This document shows, in pieces, positions 34,354 through 43,605 of a stretch of DNA of 64,000 bases. A model generated the notes under the pieces. It saw nothing but the letters and a program-made list of their open reading frames with translations, was not told the DNA's origin and ran no database searches. Position 1 is the stretch's first letter; every line of letters begins with the position of its first letter. Position numbers and translations under genes: made by a program. Source of the stretch: Palsa-744 sp036498265 (GTDB lineage: Bacteria > Actinomycetota > Thermoleophilia > Solirubrobacterales > Solirubrobacteraceae); contig DASYFT010000010.1 of NCBI GenBank assembly GCA_036498265.1, forward strand, positions 6,017 to 70,016, read 5' to 3'.

Positions 34354-34940
34354 GCGCGCGCCTCCAGCAACCGCTCGACGTGCTTGGCGAGGATGTCCAC
34401 CTCGATGTTGACCAGCGAGCCCTCGCCGAGCGAGCCCAGGTTGGTGCGCTCGAGGGTCTCGGGGATCAGCGAGACGGAGAAGCCCTGCGGGAGCAGCTCG
34501 CTCACGGTCAGGCTGACCCCGTCGAGAGCGACCGAGCCCTTCTCGACCAGGTAGCGCTGCAGGCGGGCCTCCGGCTCGATGTCGAGCACCCGCGAGAAGC
34601 CCTCTTCGCGAGCCGCGGTGATCGTCCCGGTGCCGTCGACGTGGCCCTGCACAACGTGGCCGCCGAGGCGGTCCTCCGCGCGCAGCGGCAGCTCGAGGTT
34701 CACCCGCTCGCCGGCCTTGAGGCGACCGAGGGAGGAGCGCTCGAGCGTCTCGATCATCGCCTCGGCCGCGAAGCCGTCACCGCTCACCTCCGTCGCCGTC
34801 AGGCAGACACCGTTGACGGCGATCGAGTCACCCTGCTCGAGCTCGCCGGCCAGCCGGCTGCGGACGCGCAGCGTCGCCCCCGCCCCGTTCCGCTCGAGCG
34901 CGAGGACGCTGCCGAGGTCGCCGATCAGTCCCGTGAACAC
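34350..34940 (-). CDS. ribE: Riboflavin synthase alpha chain
   Basis: The 196-aa enzyme makes riboflavin by dismutation of two lumazines. It has two lumazine-binding repeats, each with a FTGLI/GHVVxGHVDG-type pattern (GGHVVQGHVDGTGTI in the middle, VNGVCLTATEV and LDGVSLTVSEL). GTG 34940 gives the canonical FTGLIGDLG start and has AAGG 6 nt before it. A GTG at 34976 overlapping the ribD stop (GTGA) is the alternative and would add 12 residues. Confidence 0.93.
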   Translation of the reverse strand: MFTGLIGDLGSVLALERNGAGATLRVRSRLAGELEQGDSIAVNGVCLTATEVSGDGFAAEAMIETLERSSLGRLKAGERVNLELPLRAEDRLGGHVVQGHVDGTGTITAAREEGFSRVLDIEPEARLQRYLVEKGSVALDGVSLTVSELLPQGFSVSLIPETLERTNLGSLGEGSLVNIEVDILAKHVERLLEARA

Positions 34941-34972
34941 ACGTCCCGCCTTCGCCGTGGCATCGCCGTCGC

Positions 34973-36106
34973 TCACCACTCGCGCAGCCGCGCGGAGATC
35001 AACAGGTCCTCGCCGATGCTCTCGCAGCCGAAGCTGAGCGCCCGCAGCGACTCGGAGATGCGCTCCACGCCCTCGCCCTCCAGAGGGTCACGGGCGGCGC
35101 TGCCGCCCAGCAGCAGGGGAGCGAGGAAGAGGCGGATCTCGTCGATCTCGCCCGCGTCGAGGAACGCACCCGCCAGATGCGGGCCGCCCTCCAGCAGCAC
35201 CGACATCACACCGAGGCCGCCCAGCTGATCGAGGCCGGAGCGCACCCGGGCCGGCTCGTTTTCGCCGGTGGCGACGAGCACCTGGACACCCGCCGCTTCG
35301 AGCGCGTCGGTGTCGGCGCGCGCGGCCGCCCGCGAGACGACGATCGTGAGCGGTATCTCGCCGGCGGCGGTGACCAGCTGCGACGTCGTCGGCAGCCGCG
35401 CCAGCGAGTCGAACACGACGCGCCGGGGCTGTACGCCGATGTCGGCGAGCATGCCGTCCGGCCGCGCCGTGAGCTGGGGGTCGTCGGCGAGCGCGGTGCC
35501 GATGCCGACGACGACGGCGTCGACCGACGCGCGCCAGCGGTGGGCCAGCTCACGGCTGTCCTCGCCGCTGATCCACTTGGAGTCGCCGGTCCGGGTGGCG
35601 ACCTTGCCGTCGAGCGTCATCGCCGACTTGAACAGCACCCACGGGCGCCCCACGCGCGCGTGCTTGCGGAACGCCTGGTTGAGGAGCCTCGCGCGCGAGG
35701 CGAGATCGCCGTCGGCGACCACCACCTCGACGCCCTCGTCGCGAAGGATGCCGAGGCTCCGTCCGGACGCCTTCTCTGTGGGGTCGTCCGAGGCCACGAC
35801 GACGCGCCTGATCCCGGACTGGATGATCGCCTCGGTGCAGGGAGGCGTCTTGCCCTCGTGGCAGCAGGGCTCCAGCGACACGTAGAGGCTCGCGCCGCCG
35901 AGATCCTCCATGCCGCATGCCTCGATCGCGTTGACCTCGGCGTGCGCTCCTCCATAGCGTTCGTGCCAGCCCTCGCCGAGGACCTCCCCGTCGCGGGCGA
36001 CCACGGCTCCGACGAGCGGGTTCGGCTCGACCGACCCGGCTCCGTTGGCGGCGAGCTCGATGGCGCGCGACAGATAGGACTGGTCGGTCTCTGTGCAGAC
36101 GGACAT
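34973..36106 (-). CDS. ribD: Bifunctional riboflavin deaminase/reductase RibD
   Basis: The 377-aa protein has the zinc deaminase site (GGAHAEVNAIEACG and EPCCHEGKTPPCTEAI) and a C-terminal DHFR-like reductase (FKSAMTLDGKVATRTGDSKWISG, VGIGTALADDPQLTAR). It performs two early steps of riboflavin synthesis. It heads the operon, but only 37 bp separate it from the upstream glycosyltransferase gene, too little for an FMN riboswitch. Confidence 0.95.
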   Translation of the reverse strand: MSVCTETDQSYLSRAIELAANGAGSVEPNPLVGAVVARDGEVLGEGWHERYGGAHAEVNAIEACGMEDLGGASLYVSLEPCCHEGKTPPCTEAIIQSGIRRVVVASDDPTEKASGRSLGILRDEGVEVVVADGDLASRARLLNQAFRKHARVGRPWVLFKSAMTLDGKVATRTGDSKWISGEDSRELAHRWRASVDAVVVGIGTALADDPQLTARPDGMLADIGVQPRRVVFDSLARLPTTSQLVTAAGEIPLTIVVSRAAARADTDALEAAGVQVLVATGENEPARVRSGLDQLGGLGVMSVLLEGGPHLAGAFLDAGEIDEIRLFLAPLLLGGSAARDPLEGEGVERISESLRALSFGCESIGEDLLISARLREW

Positions 36107-36143
36107 GTCTTCCCAGGATAACCCTGCGACCCTGCTCCTCCTT

Positions 36144-37934
36144 TCAGCGGACACAGCGTCCGCCGTGCAGACGGTAGATCGTGATCTGGGGACCGGGCCG
36201 CTCGTAGGCGAAGGGGTAGTAGTCGAAGCTCCAGTCGAACCCGAAGGGCACCGGCCCGCGCCCGCGCTCGTAGGGCGTGGAGCGGTAGACGACTTCGCCC
36301 TCTGCGGCCAGGGCACGGTAGTAGGCGATCGCCTGCGGCACCGCGGCGGGGTCGGCGAACGCGCGACCGGACTGGATCGAGCCGCTCAGGACCCAGCAGT
36401 AGCCGTGCGCGAGGTAGTAGCCGATCAGGGCCGGGCTGAGCGTCCGCTCGTATTCCTCGATGGTGACCTGATGGGTGCTCGCGGCGAGCGCGCCGGAGGC
36501 CGTGATGCGCGAGACGAGCGAGGGGTACTTGGCCCATTGGTGGGGGTTCTCCGCCGTCGAAGTCCCCGGCCTGACCTGGCGTGCCCATTCGTCGGGCGAG
36601 ACGGGCTCGGCCACGATCGCCGTGCCGGCCGGGACGTGCGCGAGCATCCAGGCGCGCGTGAGGTTGCGCGTGTCGGCGCGAGAGAGGGCCTGGTCGGTGT
36701 GGATGCTGTGGAGGAGACCCTGGACGAGCGCCGCGGCGATGAGCGCGCCGAGCAGGCCGGCGCGCAACCATGGCACCCCCCCCCGCACCGCCGTGGCCGC
36801 CAGCAGCCGGGCGAGGCTGACGATGAAGTAGGCCGCCAGCAGGCACAGCACGGGGAGGATCGGCATCAGCCAACGGCCGAAGTAGCGTCCCTGCAGCCCC
36901 ATGAAGACGAGGAACGCGACCGCAGACGGCACGAGCAGCCAGCCGAGACGGGGCGCGGAGCGCCAGATGGTGAGCGCGCCGCCGAGCGCCGCGAGCGCCG
37001 GCACCCAGCCGAGGCCCCAGCTGAGCGACCACAGGTAGTAGACGAGCCCGCCGTGCCGCGGTGCGCCGAGCTTGCCCTGCGATTCGGCGGACAGCGTGGA
37101 CTGGTGCACCAGTTCGCGGTGGAAGCGCTGGAAGTCGAGCAGGGCGTACGGGTTGGCGATCAGAAACGCCACGAGTGCGCAGGCGAGCGCCAGCCCGGCG
37201 CCCGCGAGAACCCGCGCTCGTTCCGGCGGCTCGGCGTCCACGTAGCGCACCGCCACCGCGGCGAGCAGCGGCAGCACGGCGATGCCGGCGGTGTACTTGC
37301 TCGCGCAGCCGAGGCCCAGCCCGACGCCGGCGAGCAGGAAGTCGCGTGTCCTCGAGGTTCTCAGCACGCCCGCCGAACCGAGCAGCGACAGCGTCAGCGG
37401 CGCCAGCGTCGGCACGTCGTTGAGCGCCAGGTGCGAGTAGAAGACCGGCAGGAAGGCCACGGCCTCGATCGCCGCCGCGAGCAGGCCGACGCCGCGGTTG
37501 AACAGCCGGGCGCCGGTGGCGTAGAGCAGCCACAGCGCGAGCGTGCCCAGCACGGCCGCCGTGACCCGCGCGAGCGTGTAGAGGTGGTCTGGGTGCAGGG
37601 CGAACGCGGTCCGTGCGCCGGAGGCGCTCCCGTACCAGGCCGCGAACAGGAAGTGGATGACGTAGGTGAACGCCGGCGGGTTGCCGAAGTAGTGCGGGTT
37701 CAGCGTTCCTTCGGCGAACATCTTCACCGCGTGCGGCACGAAGTGGTCGCCCTCGTCGGTGTTGTAGGCGTAGGGAAGGCCCTGCCTCACCCCCCACAGC
37801 CGCAGCCCGAGCCCTCCGGCGAGGACGAACGCCAGTCCCAACCACGTCCACCGGGGCCACCGGGCCTCCCGCGGCGCCACGGGAGCCGGTGGTTGCTCGC
37901 GGGCACGGGCTGGCAGCGGCTCAGCAGTTGGCAT
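36144..37934 (-). CDS. Polytopic GT-C-type glycosyltransferase (GT39/ArnT-like)
   Basis: The 596-aa protein has about 11-13 TM segments in residues ~25-440 and an extracytoplasmic C-terminal domain of ~150 residues. An acidic motif in the first outside loop (YNTDEGDHFVPHAVKMF) matches the catalytic Asp/Glu of the ArnT/PMT (GT39) GT-C families, which use polyprenyl-phosphate sugars. The acceptor is unknown. Its 5' end overlaps the gene upstream by 14 nt, so the two are probably cotranscribed and work in surface-glycan synthesis. The exact family is uncertain. Confidence 0.75.
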   Translation of the reverse strand: MPTAEPLPARAREQPPAPVAPREARWPRWTWLGLAFVLAGGLGLRLWGVRQGLPYAYNTDEGDHFVPHAVKMFAEGTLNPHYFGNPPAFTYVIHFLFAAWYGSASGARTAFALHPDHLYTLARVTAAVLGTLALWLLYATGARLFNRGVGLLAAAIEAVAFLPVFYSHLALNDVPTLAPLTLSLLGSAGVLRTSRTRDFLLAGVGLGLGCASKYTAGIAVLPLLAAVAVRYVDAEPPERARVLAGAGLALACALVAFLIANPYALLDFQRFHRELVHQSTLSAESQGKLGAPRHGGLVYYLWSLSWGLGWVPALAALGGALTIWRSAPRLGWLLVPSAVAFLVFMGLQGRYFGRWLMPILPVLCLLAAYFIVSLARLLAATAVRGGVPWLRAGLLGALIAAALVQGLLHSIHTDQALSRADTRNLTRAWMLAHVPAGTAIVAEPVSPDEWARQVRPGTSTAENPHQWAKYPSLVSRITASGALAASTHQVTIEEYERTLSPALIGYYLAHGYCWVLSGSIQSGRAFADPAAVPQAIAYYRALAAEGEVVYRSTPYERGRGPVPFGFDWSFDYYPFAYERPGPQITIYRLHGGRCVR

Positions 37935-39438
37935 AGACCGCGTAGTAGCGGCTCGTGTAGATGCGTTTGAAGTGCGCGAGCGGGACCTGGTCGCGGGGGT
38001 CGTCGCCGACGTCCACGATCGCCTCCACGAAGACCGCGCTGCCGAGCGGGTAGACGGCGACGCTGCCGCGGCGGATCCGGTCCTCGAGGGTGTGCGCGCC
38101 CTTGGCGACATCCGAGCGGGCCTGGCTGCGGGCGACGATGTCGTGCTGACCGGTCGTGTCGAGGATCCAGCGCGCGTCCGGGATCAGCTTGTTGTTCGGC
38201 AGCGACAGCAGCGGACAGCGGTGCATCTGGTCCCTGACAGCCGGGTTGGCGAGGGCGCTTGCGAGGCCCTTGTGGAAGTCCTCGTGGTAGGCCAGGGTGG
38301 TACGCAGGCTGGTGAGGCTGACGGTGCTTGCGGCGGTGGCCGCCCCGTAGGCGAGCAGGGCAGTGGCACCGAGGATCCAGATGCGCCGCACCAGCGAGCC
38401 GGAGCGGAGCATCGCCCACCCGCCCAGCGACACCGCGCAGAACGGCAGCGCCGCGACGGCCGCCCCGAGCAGGTAGCGGTCGACGACGGACGCACCCGCT
38501 GCACCCTCGGCGACGTAGACGCCGACCAGCAGCGCGAGCGTCGCCAGCGGCACGAGCACGCGCCGCGGCGCCAGCCAGATCGCGAGCGGTATCCCGGCGA
38601 GGGTCCCCAGCAGAACGGCGAGCTTGTCGATTCGAACGCCGTAGCTCCACACCGATGCCACCACGGCGGAGAACCCCTGGGTGCGTTCCAGTTCCTGCGC
38701 GAGGCCGGAGGTGGCGGTGAGCGAGTAGAGCGGGTTGCCGGTGACGACGGCGTCGACGGCGATCCAGACCACGGGCGCGAACGCGGCGAGCGCAAGGTAT
38801 CTGAGGCGCGTGCGGTTGTCGGCCCGCCAGGAGCACCACAGCCAGTAGACGCCGATCAGCACCCAGGCGTCGGGGCGCAGCAGGCCCGCTGCGGCGAGGA
38901 GCACGAACACCGGCGTGCCGCGACGGGGGCGTTCGATCTCGAGCACCATCGCCCAGACGATCAGCGCGACGTAGGAGATGTCGAGGTAGCCCTGCGCGGC
39001 CAGGTTCTCCACGAAGAACCGGCTGAGCACGAGGAGCGCCGCGATCCAGCCGGCGACCGGCCCGAAGCAGAGCCGTCCGACGCGGTAGACGCCGGCGACG
39101 ACGGCGACGAAGGAGGCGATCGACCCGAACACCATCAGCCGGGCCCCGCCCTGGCCGAAGATCGAGCAGACGACCCCGAAGGCAATCGCCAGGGGATGCT
39201 CGGTCGGTCCTCTGTAGACCCTGAAGTCGGGCAGATGCAGGTGCAGCAGGTCGCGGCCCCAGAGCAGCGCGTAGAACGAGTCGTACGTCGGGTACGTCGG
39301 GAAGGCGAAGTAGCCGATCACCGCACCGACGCACATCGCCACGAAGCCGATCCGCGCCCACGTCCCGGCACGCACGCGACGCAGTTGCTCGAGCCGGATC
39401 GGGCCCGGCACGCGCCGGGTGAGCATCGCGCTTTCCAT
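37921..39438 (-). CDS. Polytopic GT-C-like membrane glycosyltransferase
   Basis: The 505-aa protein has about 11 TM segments. The first outside loop carries TYPTYDSFYALLWGRDLL and TEHPLAIAFG, in the place where GT-C enzymes have a catalytic Asp. A soluble C-terminal domain (~395-505) follows. It is probably a mannosyl- or arabinosyl-type transferase using lipid-linked sugars, but the family is not certain. ATG 39438 follows AAGG. It diverges from the GT2 gene across 137 bp. Confidence 0.7.
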   Translation of the reverse strand: MESAMLTRRVPGPIRLEQLRRVRAGTWARIGFVAMCVGAVIGYFAFPTYPTYDSFYALLWGRDLLHLHLPDFRVYRGPTEHPLAIAFGVVCSIFGQGGARLMVFGSIASFVAVVAGVYRVGRLCFGPVAGWIAALLVLSRFFVENLAAQGYLDISYVALIVWAMVLEIERPRRGTPVFVLLAAAGLLRPDAWVLIGVYWLWCSWRADNRTRLRYLALAAFAPVVWIAVDAVVTGNPLYSLTATSGLAQELERTQGFSAVVASVWSYGVRIDKLAVLLGTLAGIPLAIWLAPRRVLVPLATLALLVGVYVAEGAAGASVVDRYLLGAAVAALPFCAVSLGGWAMLRSGSLVRRIWILGATALLAYGAATAASTVSLTSLRTTLAYHEDFHKGLASALANPAVRDQMHRCPLLSLPNNKLIPDARWILDTTGQHDIVARSQARSDVAKGAHTLEDRIRRGSVAVYPLGSAVFVEAIVDVGDDPRDQVPLAHFKRIYTSRYYAVYANC

Positions 39439-39575
39439 CTAGCCTTGGAGTATCCAGAACCCGGAGTGGGCCGCTCCACACCTGGCGCCGGACAGGTGGG
39501 CTCGACACTTCCCGCCAAGACCGTGACCTGCGCTTTGGGATACTGCCGGGAGCCAAGTCTAGGCAATCGAAGCCG
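39439..39575. promoter_or_regulatory. Divergent intergenic region of the glycan island
   Basis: Identical GATACT hexamers face outward at 39454-39449 (minus) and 39539-39544 (plus), each a plausible -10 for the gene it faces. No good -35 box is visible. The minus-strand box lies 10 nt before ATG 39438. Confidence 0.35.
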
Positions 39576-40673
39576 ATGAAGCTCATCATCCAGATCCCCT
39601 GCTTCAACGAGGCAGAGCAGCTGCCACAGACCTTGGCGGACCTACCGCGCGAGGTCGAGGGCTTCGACGCGGTCGAGTGGCTGGTCGTCGACGACGGGTC
39701 CACCGACCGTACGGTGGCGGTGGCGCGCGAGCTCGGCGTCGACCACCTGGTACGGCTCACGAACAACAAGGGACTCGCCACGGGCTTCCAGGCCGGCATC
39801 GACACCGCCCTGAAGCTGGGCGCGGACGTGATCGTCAACACCGACGCCGACAACCAGTACTGCGGAGCGGACATCCCCAAGCTGGTGCGGCCGATCCTGG
39901 AGTCGCGGGCCGACATGGTCATCGGCGACCGCGAGGTGACCGGGATCGAGCACTTCTCGGGCATGAAGAAGCTGCTGCAAAGGCTCGGCTCGTGGGTGGT
40001 CCGCCAGGCGTCGTCCACCTCGGTTCCGGACACGACCTCGGGCTTCCGCGCCTACAACCGCGAGGCGGCGATCCAGATGATGGTGGTCTCGAAGTTCACC
40101 TACACCCTCGAGACGATCATCCAGGCGGGCAAGCTGCTGGTGGCGATCGACCACGTCCCGATCCGGACCAACCCCAAGACCCGCGAATCGCGGCTGTTCC
40201 CCTCGATGGGCGCGTACGTGAGGCGCAACGCCGTCTCGATCTTCCGCATCTACGCCCAGTACGAGCCGCTGCGCGTGTTCTGGAGCCTCGCGCTGCTGAT
40301 CGGGCTGGCCTCCGTCGGCGTCTGGATCCGGTTCGCGGTCTCCTATGTCGAAGGCAACGGCAAGGGACACGTGCAGTCGCTGATCCTCGGCGCGGTCCTG
40401 TTCATCGCAGCCGTCGTGCTGTGGGCGCTGGGAGTGATCGGCGACCTGCTCGCGGCACAGCGCGTGATGACCCAGAGGACCTTCGAGCGGATCCGCCGGA
40501 TCGAGCTCGAGCTGGGCGTCGCGCCGTCCCACTACGAGGCGGGGACGCCGGGCGCGGCTCGGCGCCGGGCGGACGCCCCCGGCGCCCGGCCGGCGCCTTC
40601 GGGCGCAGTCGGCGCAGAGCGTGAGGAGGACCGCGGCGAGCCGCAGCGGCCGGGCGAGGCGGTGCGGCTGTGA
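39576..40673 (+). CDS. GT2-family (DPM-like) glycosyltransferase with membrane tail
   Basis: The 365-aa protein has a GT-A domain (~1-230) with IIQIPCFNEAEQLP, VDDGSTDRT, NKGLATGFQAG and the metal-binding NTDADNQY, then two C-terminal TM segments (~237-295) and a disordered Ala/Arg-rich tail. This resembles dolichol/polyprenyl-phosphate mannosyl- or glucosyltransferases, which would supply lipid-linked sugars to the GT-C enzymes encoded opposite. The donor is not known. Its TGA overlaps the next gene as GTGA. Confidence 0.85.
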   Translation: MKLIIQIPCFNEAEQLPQTLADLPREVEGFDAVEWLVVDDGSTDRTVAVARELGVDHLVRLTNNKGLATGFQAGIDTALKLGADVIVNTDADNQYCGADIPKLVRPILESRADMVIGDREVTGIEHFSGMKKLLQRLGSWVVRQASSTSVPDTTSGFRAYNREAAIQMMVVSKFTYTLETIIQAGKLLVAIDHVPIRTNPKTRESRLFPSMGAYVRRNAVSIFRIYAQYEPLRVFWSLALLIGLASVGVWIRFAVSYVEGNGKGHVQSLILGAVLFIAAVVLWALGVIGDLLAAQRVMTQRTFERIRRIELELGVAPSHYEAGTPGAARRRADAPGARPAPSGAVGAEREEDRGEPQRPGEAVRL

Positions 40674-41293
40674 GCGGCGTGACGGTCTCCAAGGACGGAG
40701 TGGTGACCGGCAACACCTACGACAAGTACGGCTCGGGAAACCCGGTCGTCCGGCGTCTGATGAGGGCCTTCGAGCAGAGCCTCGACGCTCTGCTCGACCG
40801 GGCGGCGCCGTCCTCGCTGCTCGACGTCGGCTGCGGCGAGGGCGTGCTGGTGCACCGCTGGGCCACCCGGCTGCCGGCGGCGCGGCTGGTCGGCATCGAT
40901 CTCGAGGAGGAATCGATCCAGGACGGCTGGGCCAAGCGCCGGGCCCCGAACCTCGAGTACCGGGTGATGGAGGCGGCGAGCCTCCCGTTCGCGGACGGCG
41001 AGTTCGAGCTGGCGAGCGCGATCGAGGTGCTCGAGCACCTACCCGACCCCGAGCACACGGTGGGCGAGATGGCGCGCTGCGCCCGCGGCCACCTGCTGGT
41101 GTCGGTGCCGCGAGAGCCGCTGTGGCGGATGCTCAACATGGCGCGCGGCGCCTACTGGTCCTCGCTCGGCAACACCCCGGGGCACCTCAACCACTGGTCC
41201 AGGCGCTCGTTCGTGGAGCTGCTCTCGCGCCACGGCGAGGTCGTCGAGGTCCGCTCGCCGTTCCCCTGGACGATGTTGCTGGTCCGCCTCTAG
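40670..41293 (+). CDS. Class I SAM-dependent methyltransferase
   Basis: The 207-aa protein has motif I LLDVGCGEGVLVHRWA, the acidic end of beta2 VGIDLEEESI, and ASAIEVLEHLPDPEHTVGEMARCA, typical of the Methyltransf_11 family. GTGA coupling to the GT2 gene and position before a flippase suggest that it modifies the sugar or lipid carrier of the same glycan. The substrate is not known. Confidence 0.85.
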   Translation: MSGVTVSKDGVVTGNTYDKYGSGNPVVRRLMRAFEQSLDALLDRAAPSSLLDVGCGEGVLVHRWATRLPAARLVGIDLEEESIQDGWAKRRAPNLEYRVMEAASLPFADGEFELASAIEVLEHLPDPEHTVGEMARCARGHLLVSVPREPLWRMLNMARGAYWSSLGNTPGHLNHWSRRSFVELLSRHGEVVEVRSPFPWTMLLVRL

Positions 41294-41294
41294 G

Positions 41295-42662
41295 GTGCCC
41301 TCCACCCGCACGACGCGCTCATACGGCAGTGGCGCGCGGATCCTCTCGATCGGCATCGCGTCGACCGGGCTGCTGACGTTCGCCTACTTCTCGATCGCCA
41401 GCCACGTCCTCAACCCGTTCCAGGCGAAGCGGATCGACCTGCTGTGGACGGTGATGTTCGTGACGATCTCGGTGATCTACCGGCCGATCGAACAGCTGCT
41501 CTCCCGGACGATCGCCGACCGCAGGGCCCGCGGCCACGCCGAGCAGTCGCTGCGCATACCGATCGCGATCCAGGGCGGCTTCGCGCTCGTCTTCCTGATC
41601 CTCGCGATCGCGCTCAAAGACGAGCTCGTGAACCACGTGTTCGACCGCTACAACGGCCTCTACGACGTGCTCGTCGTCGGAACGGTTGCCTACGCCGCCA
41701 GCTACTTCGCGCGGGGCTGGCTCGCCGGTCACCAGTACTTCGCGCTCTACGGCGGCCTCGTCCTGATGGAGGCGTTCTCGCGGGTGTGCTTCGTGCTGGC
41801 CGTGGCGATCGGTCTGGCGCAGGGACAGCTGGCGGTCGCGCTGGGCATCGCGGCGGCGCCGCTGGTGTCCCTCGTCGTGGTGCCGTGGGCCTTCGCGCGG
41901 CGGCGCGGCGAGCAGCGCGGCGACCCGGAGACGGCGCATGGCGCGCCGGAGATCGAAGACGTCGACGCGGCACTCGCCGGCCCGGGGACTGAGGGCATCC
42001 AGGAGGCCGTCGCCGCCGATGAGCTCTCGCTGCAGAAGGGCTCCAACTTCGCCCTGGTCGTGGCGAGCATCATGGTGGCCGAGCAGGTGCTGCTCAACGC
42101 GGCCGTGCTGACGGCGGACGCGACCTCGGTCAACCGCGCACTGGCGGGCGTCGTCTTCAACGTGCTGCTGATCGCGCGCGCGCCGCTGCAGCTGTTCCAG
42201 GCGATCCAGACCTCGCTGCTGCCGCATCTCACCGGCCTCGAGGCGACCGAGGGACACGACGCGTTCGCGCGCGCCATCCGCGTCACCGTGCTGGCGATCG
42301 CCGGCTTCGCGGCGGCGGTGTCGCTCGGGCTGCTCGCGATCGGACCCGAGGTCATGCGCCACCTCTTCGGCCAGACCTTCCACTACGACCGCTTCGGCCT
42401 GGCGCTGATCGGGGTCGGGATGGGGTTCCACCTCGCCTCCGGGGCGCTGAACCAGTCGGCGCTCGCACGCGATCAGGCCCGAACGGCCGCAGCCTGCTGG
42501 CTGTTCGCGGCGCTGCTGTTCGTCGCCTGGATGGTGAGCCCCGTTCTGCACGGCGAGGTGCTGCGGGCAGAGGTCGGCTACGCCGGGGCCACCGCGCTGC
42601 TGGCGCTCACGCTCAGCATGCTCTACCGGCGCGGCACCTACGCCCGGCTGGCAACCGCCTGA
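41295..42662 (+). CDS. Polysaccharide flippase-like (MOP superfamily) protein
   Basis: The 455-aa protein has about 12 TM segments in the MOP/Wzx layout, with the start ARILSIGIASTGLLTFAYFSIA and an internal hydrophilic loop (~200-245). It would flip a lipid-linked saccharide across the membrane. It begins 1 nt after the methyltransferase stop (GTG 41295) and ends at the convergent rpe stop. Family membership is inferred from topology and context. Confidence 0.72.
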   Translation: MPSTRTTRSYGSGARILSIGIASTGLLTFAYFSIASHVLNPFQAKRIDLLWTVMFVTISVIYRPIEQLLSRTIADRRARGHAEQSLRIPIAIQGGFALVFLILAIALKDELVNHVFDRYNGLYDVLVVGTVAYAASYFARGWLAGHQYFALYGGLVLMEAFSRVCFVLAVAIGLAQGQLAVALGIAAAPLVSLVVVPWAFARRRGEQRGDPETAHGAPEIEDVDAALAGPGTEGIQEAVAADELSLQKGSNFALVVASIMVAEQVLLNAAVLTADATSVNRALAGVVFNVLLIARAPLQLFQAIQTSLLPHLTGLEATEGHDAFARAIRVTVLAIAGFAAAVSLGLLAIGPEVMRHLFGQTFHYDRFGLALIGVGMGFHLASGALNQSALARDQARTAAACWLFAALLFVAWMVSPVLHGEVLRAEVGYAGATALLALTLSMLYRRGTYARLATA

Positions 42663-43358
42663 CTACTCGGCGTCGAGGGAGCTCGCGATCGCCGCGTAGG
42701 CGCCAGCGGGGTCCGCCTCTCCGAAGATGGCGGAACCGGCCACGAACAGGCTCGCGCCCGCCGCACGGCACGGCGGCGCCGTCTCGGGGTCGATCCCGCC
42801 GTCCACCTCGACCGCCACGTCGTGCCCGACGATCGCTCGCACGCGAGGCAGCTTCTCGAGCGAGTGGGCTATGAACGCCTGTCCCCCCCACCCCGGGTTC
42901 ACGGTCATGCACAGCGCCACGTCGATCGAGCCCACGACCTCGGCGAGCGCGCCGACAGGGGTGCCGGGGTTGATCGCAAGGCCGACGCCGGCGCCGCTGT
43001 CGCGGATCAGGTCAGCCGCATAGGCGACGTGCGGAGTGGCCTCGGAGTGGAAGGTGATCGAGTCGGCCCCGGCGCTCACGAAGTCGGCCACGTGACGCTC
43101 TGGACGCTCGATCATGAGATGCGCCTCGACGATGGCTCCGGCGTCGTGCACCGTGTCGGCGAGCGCAGCGACGGTCAGTGGCCCGACGGTGATCGGGGGC
43201 ACGAAGTGCCCGTCCATGACGTCGACGTGGATGACGCGCGCCCCCGCCTGGAGCACTTCCTCGACCTGCTCGCGCAGCCGCCCGAAGTCGGCGGAGAGGA
43301 TCGACGGAACGACGTGGACGCCGCGGAGCAGACGGCGCGCGTCCTCGCCCGCGGTCAT
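42663..43358 (-). CDS. rpe: Ribulose-phosphate 3-epimerase
   Basis: The 231-aa TIM-barrel enzyme interconverts ribulose-5-P and xylulose-5-P. Motifs VVPSILSADFGRL, HVDVMDGHFVPPITVGPL, EAHLMIERPERH, LCMTVNPGWGGQAFI and VEVDGGIDPETAPPCRAAGA are all present. ATG 43358 overlaps the zinc-ribbon stop as ATGA. Confidence 0.95.
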   Translation of the reverse strand: MTAGEDARRLLRGVHVVPSILSADFGRLREQVEEVLQAGARVIHVDVMDGHFVPPITVGPLTVAALADTVHDAGAIVEAHLMIERPERHVADFVSAGADSITFHSEATPHVAYAADLIRDSGAGVGLAINPGTPVGALAEVVGSIDVALCMTVNPGWGGQAFIAHSLEKLPRVRAIVGHDVAVEVDGGIDPETAPPCRAAGASLFVAGSAIFGEADPAGAYAAIASSLDAE

Positions 43359-43603
43359 ACGGCCTGCAGCATCGAGTCACCGCAGTTGTTGCACTTCAGG
43401 ATCGCCGTCGAGGACATCCTCACGATCGTCGAGTGCTCCCCGCAGTTCGGGCACACCGAGGTGAGCTCGAAGCGGTGCAGGCAGTAGACGCAGCGGTAGC
43501 GTCCCGGCAGGTTCGTCGGGCGCAGCCACGGCTCGCCGCAGTTCGGGCACTCGGGCCCGAGATCGACCGAGGTCTTGGTCTGACGCTCCCGCCCGCCCTC
43601 CAT
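43355..43603 (-). CDS. Double zinc-ribbon protein (YfgJ-like)
   Basis: The 82-aa protein has four CxxC knuckles (C19/C22, C38/C41, C51/C54, C71/C74), enough for two zinc ribbons, and little else. The spacing resembles small zinc-ribbon proteins of the YfgJ type, whose role is unknown. It sits 2 nt after rsmB and overlaps rpe, in a run of translation and metabolism genes. Confidence 0.8.
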   Translation of the reverse strand: MEGGRERQTKTSVDLGPECPNCGEPWLRPTNLPGRYRCVYCLHRFELTSVCPNCGEHSTIVRMSSTAILKCNNCGDSMLQAV

Positions 43604-43605
43604 GT

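Noticed and set aside
36107..36143. FMN riboswitch before the rib operon
   Set aside because: Only 37 bp lie between ribD and the upstream gene, too short for the aptamer, and no conserved RFN element is visible.
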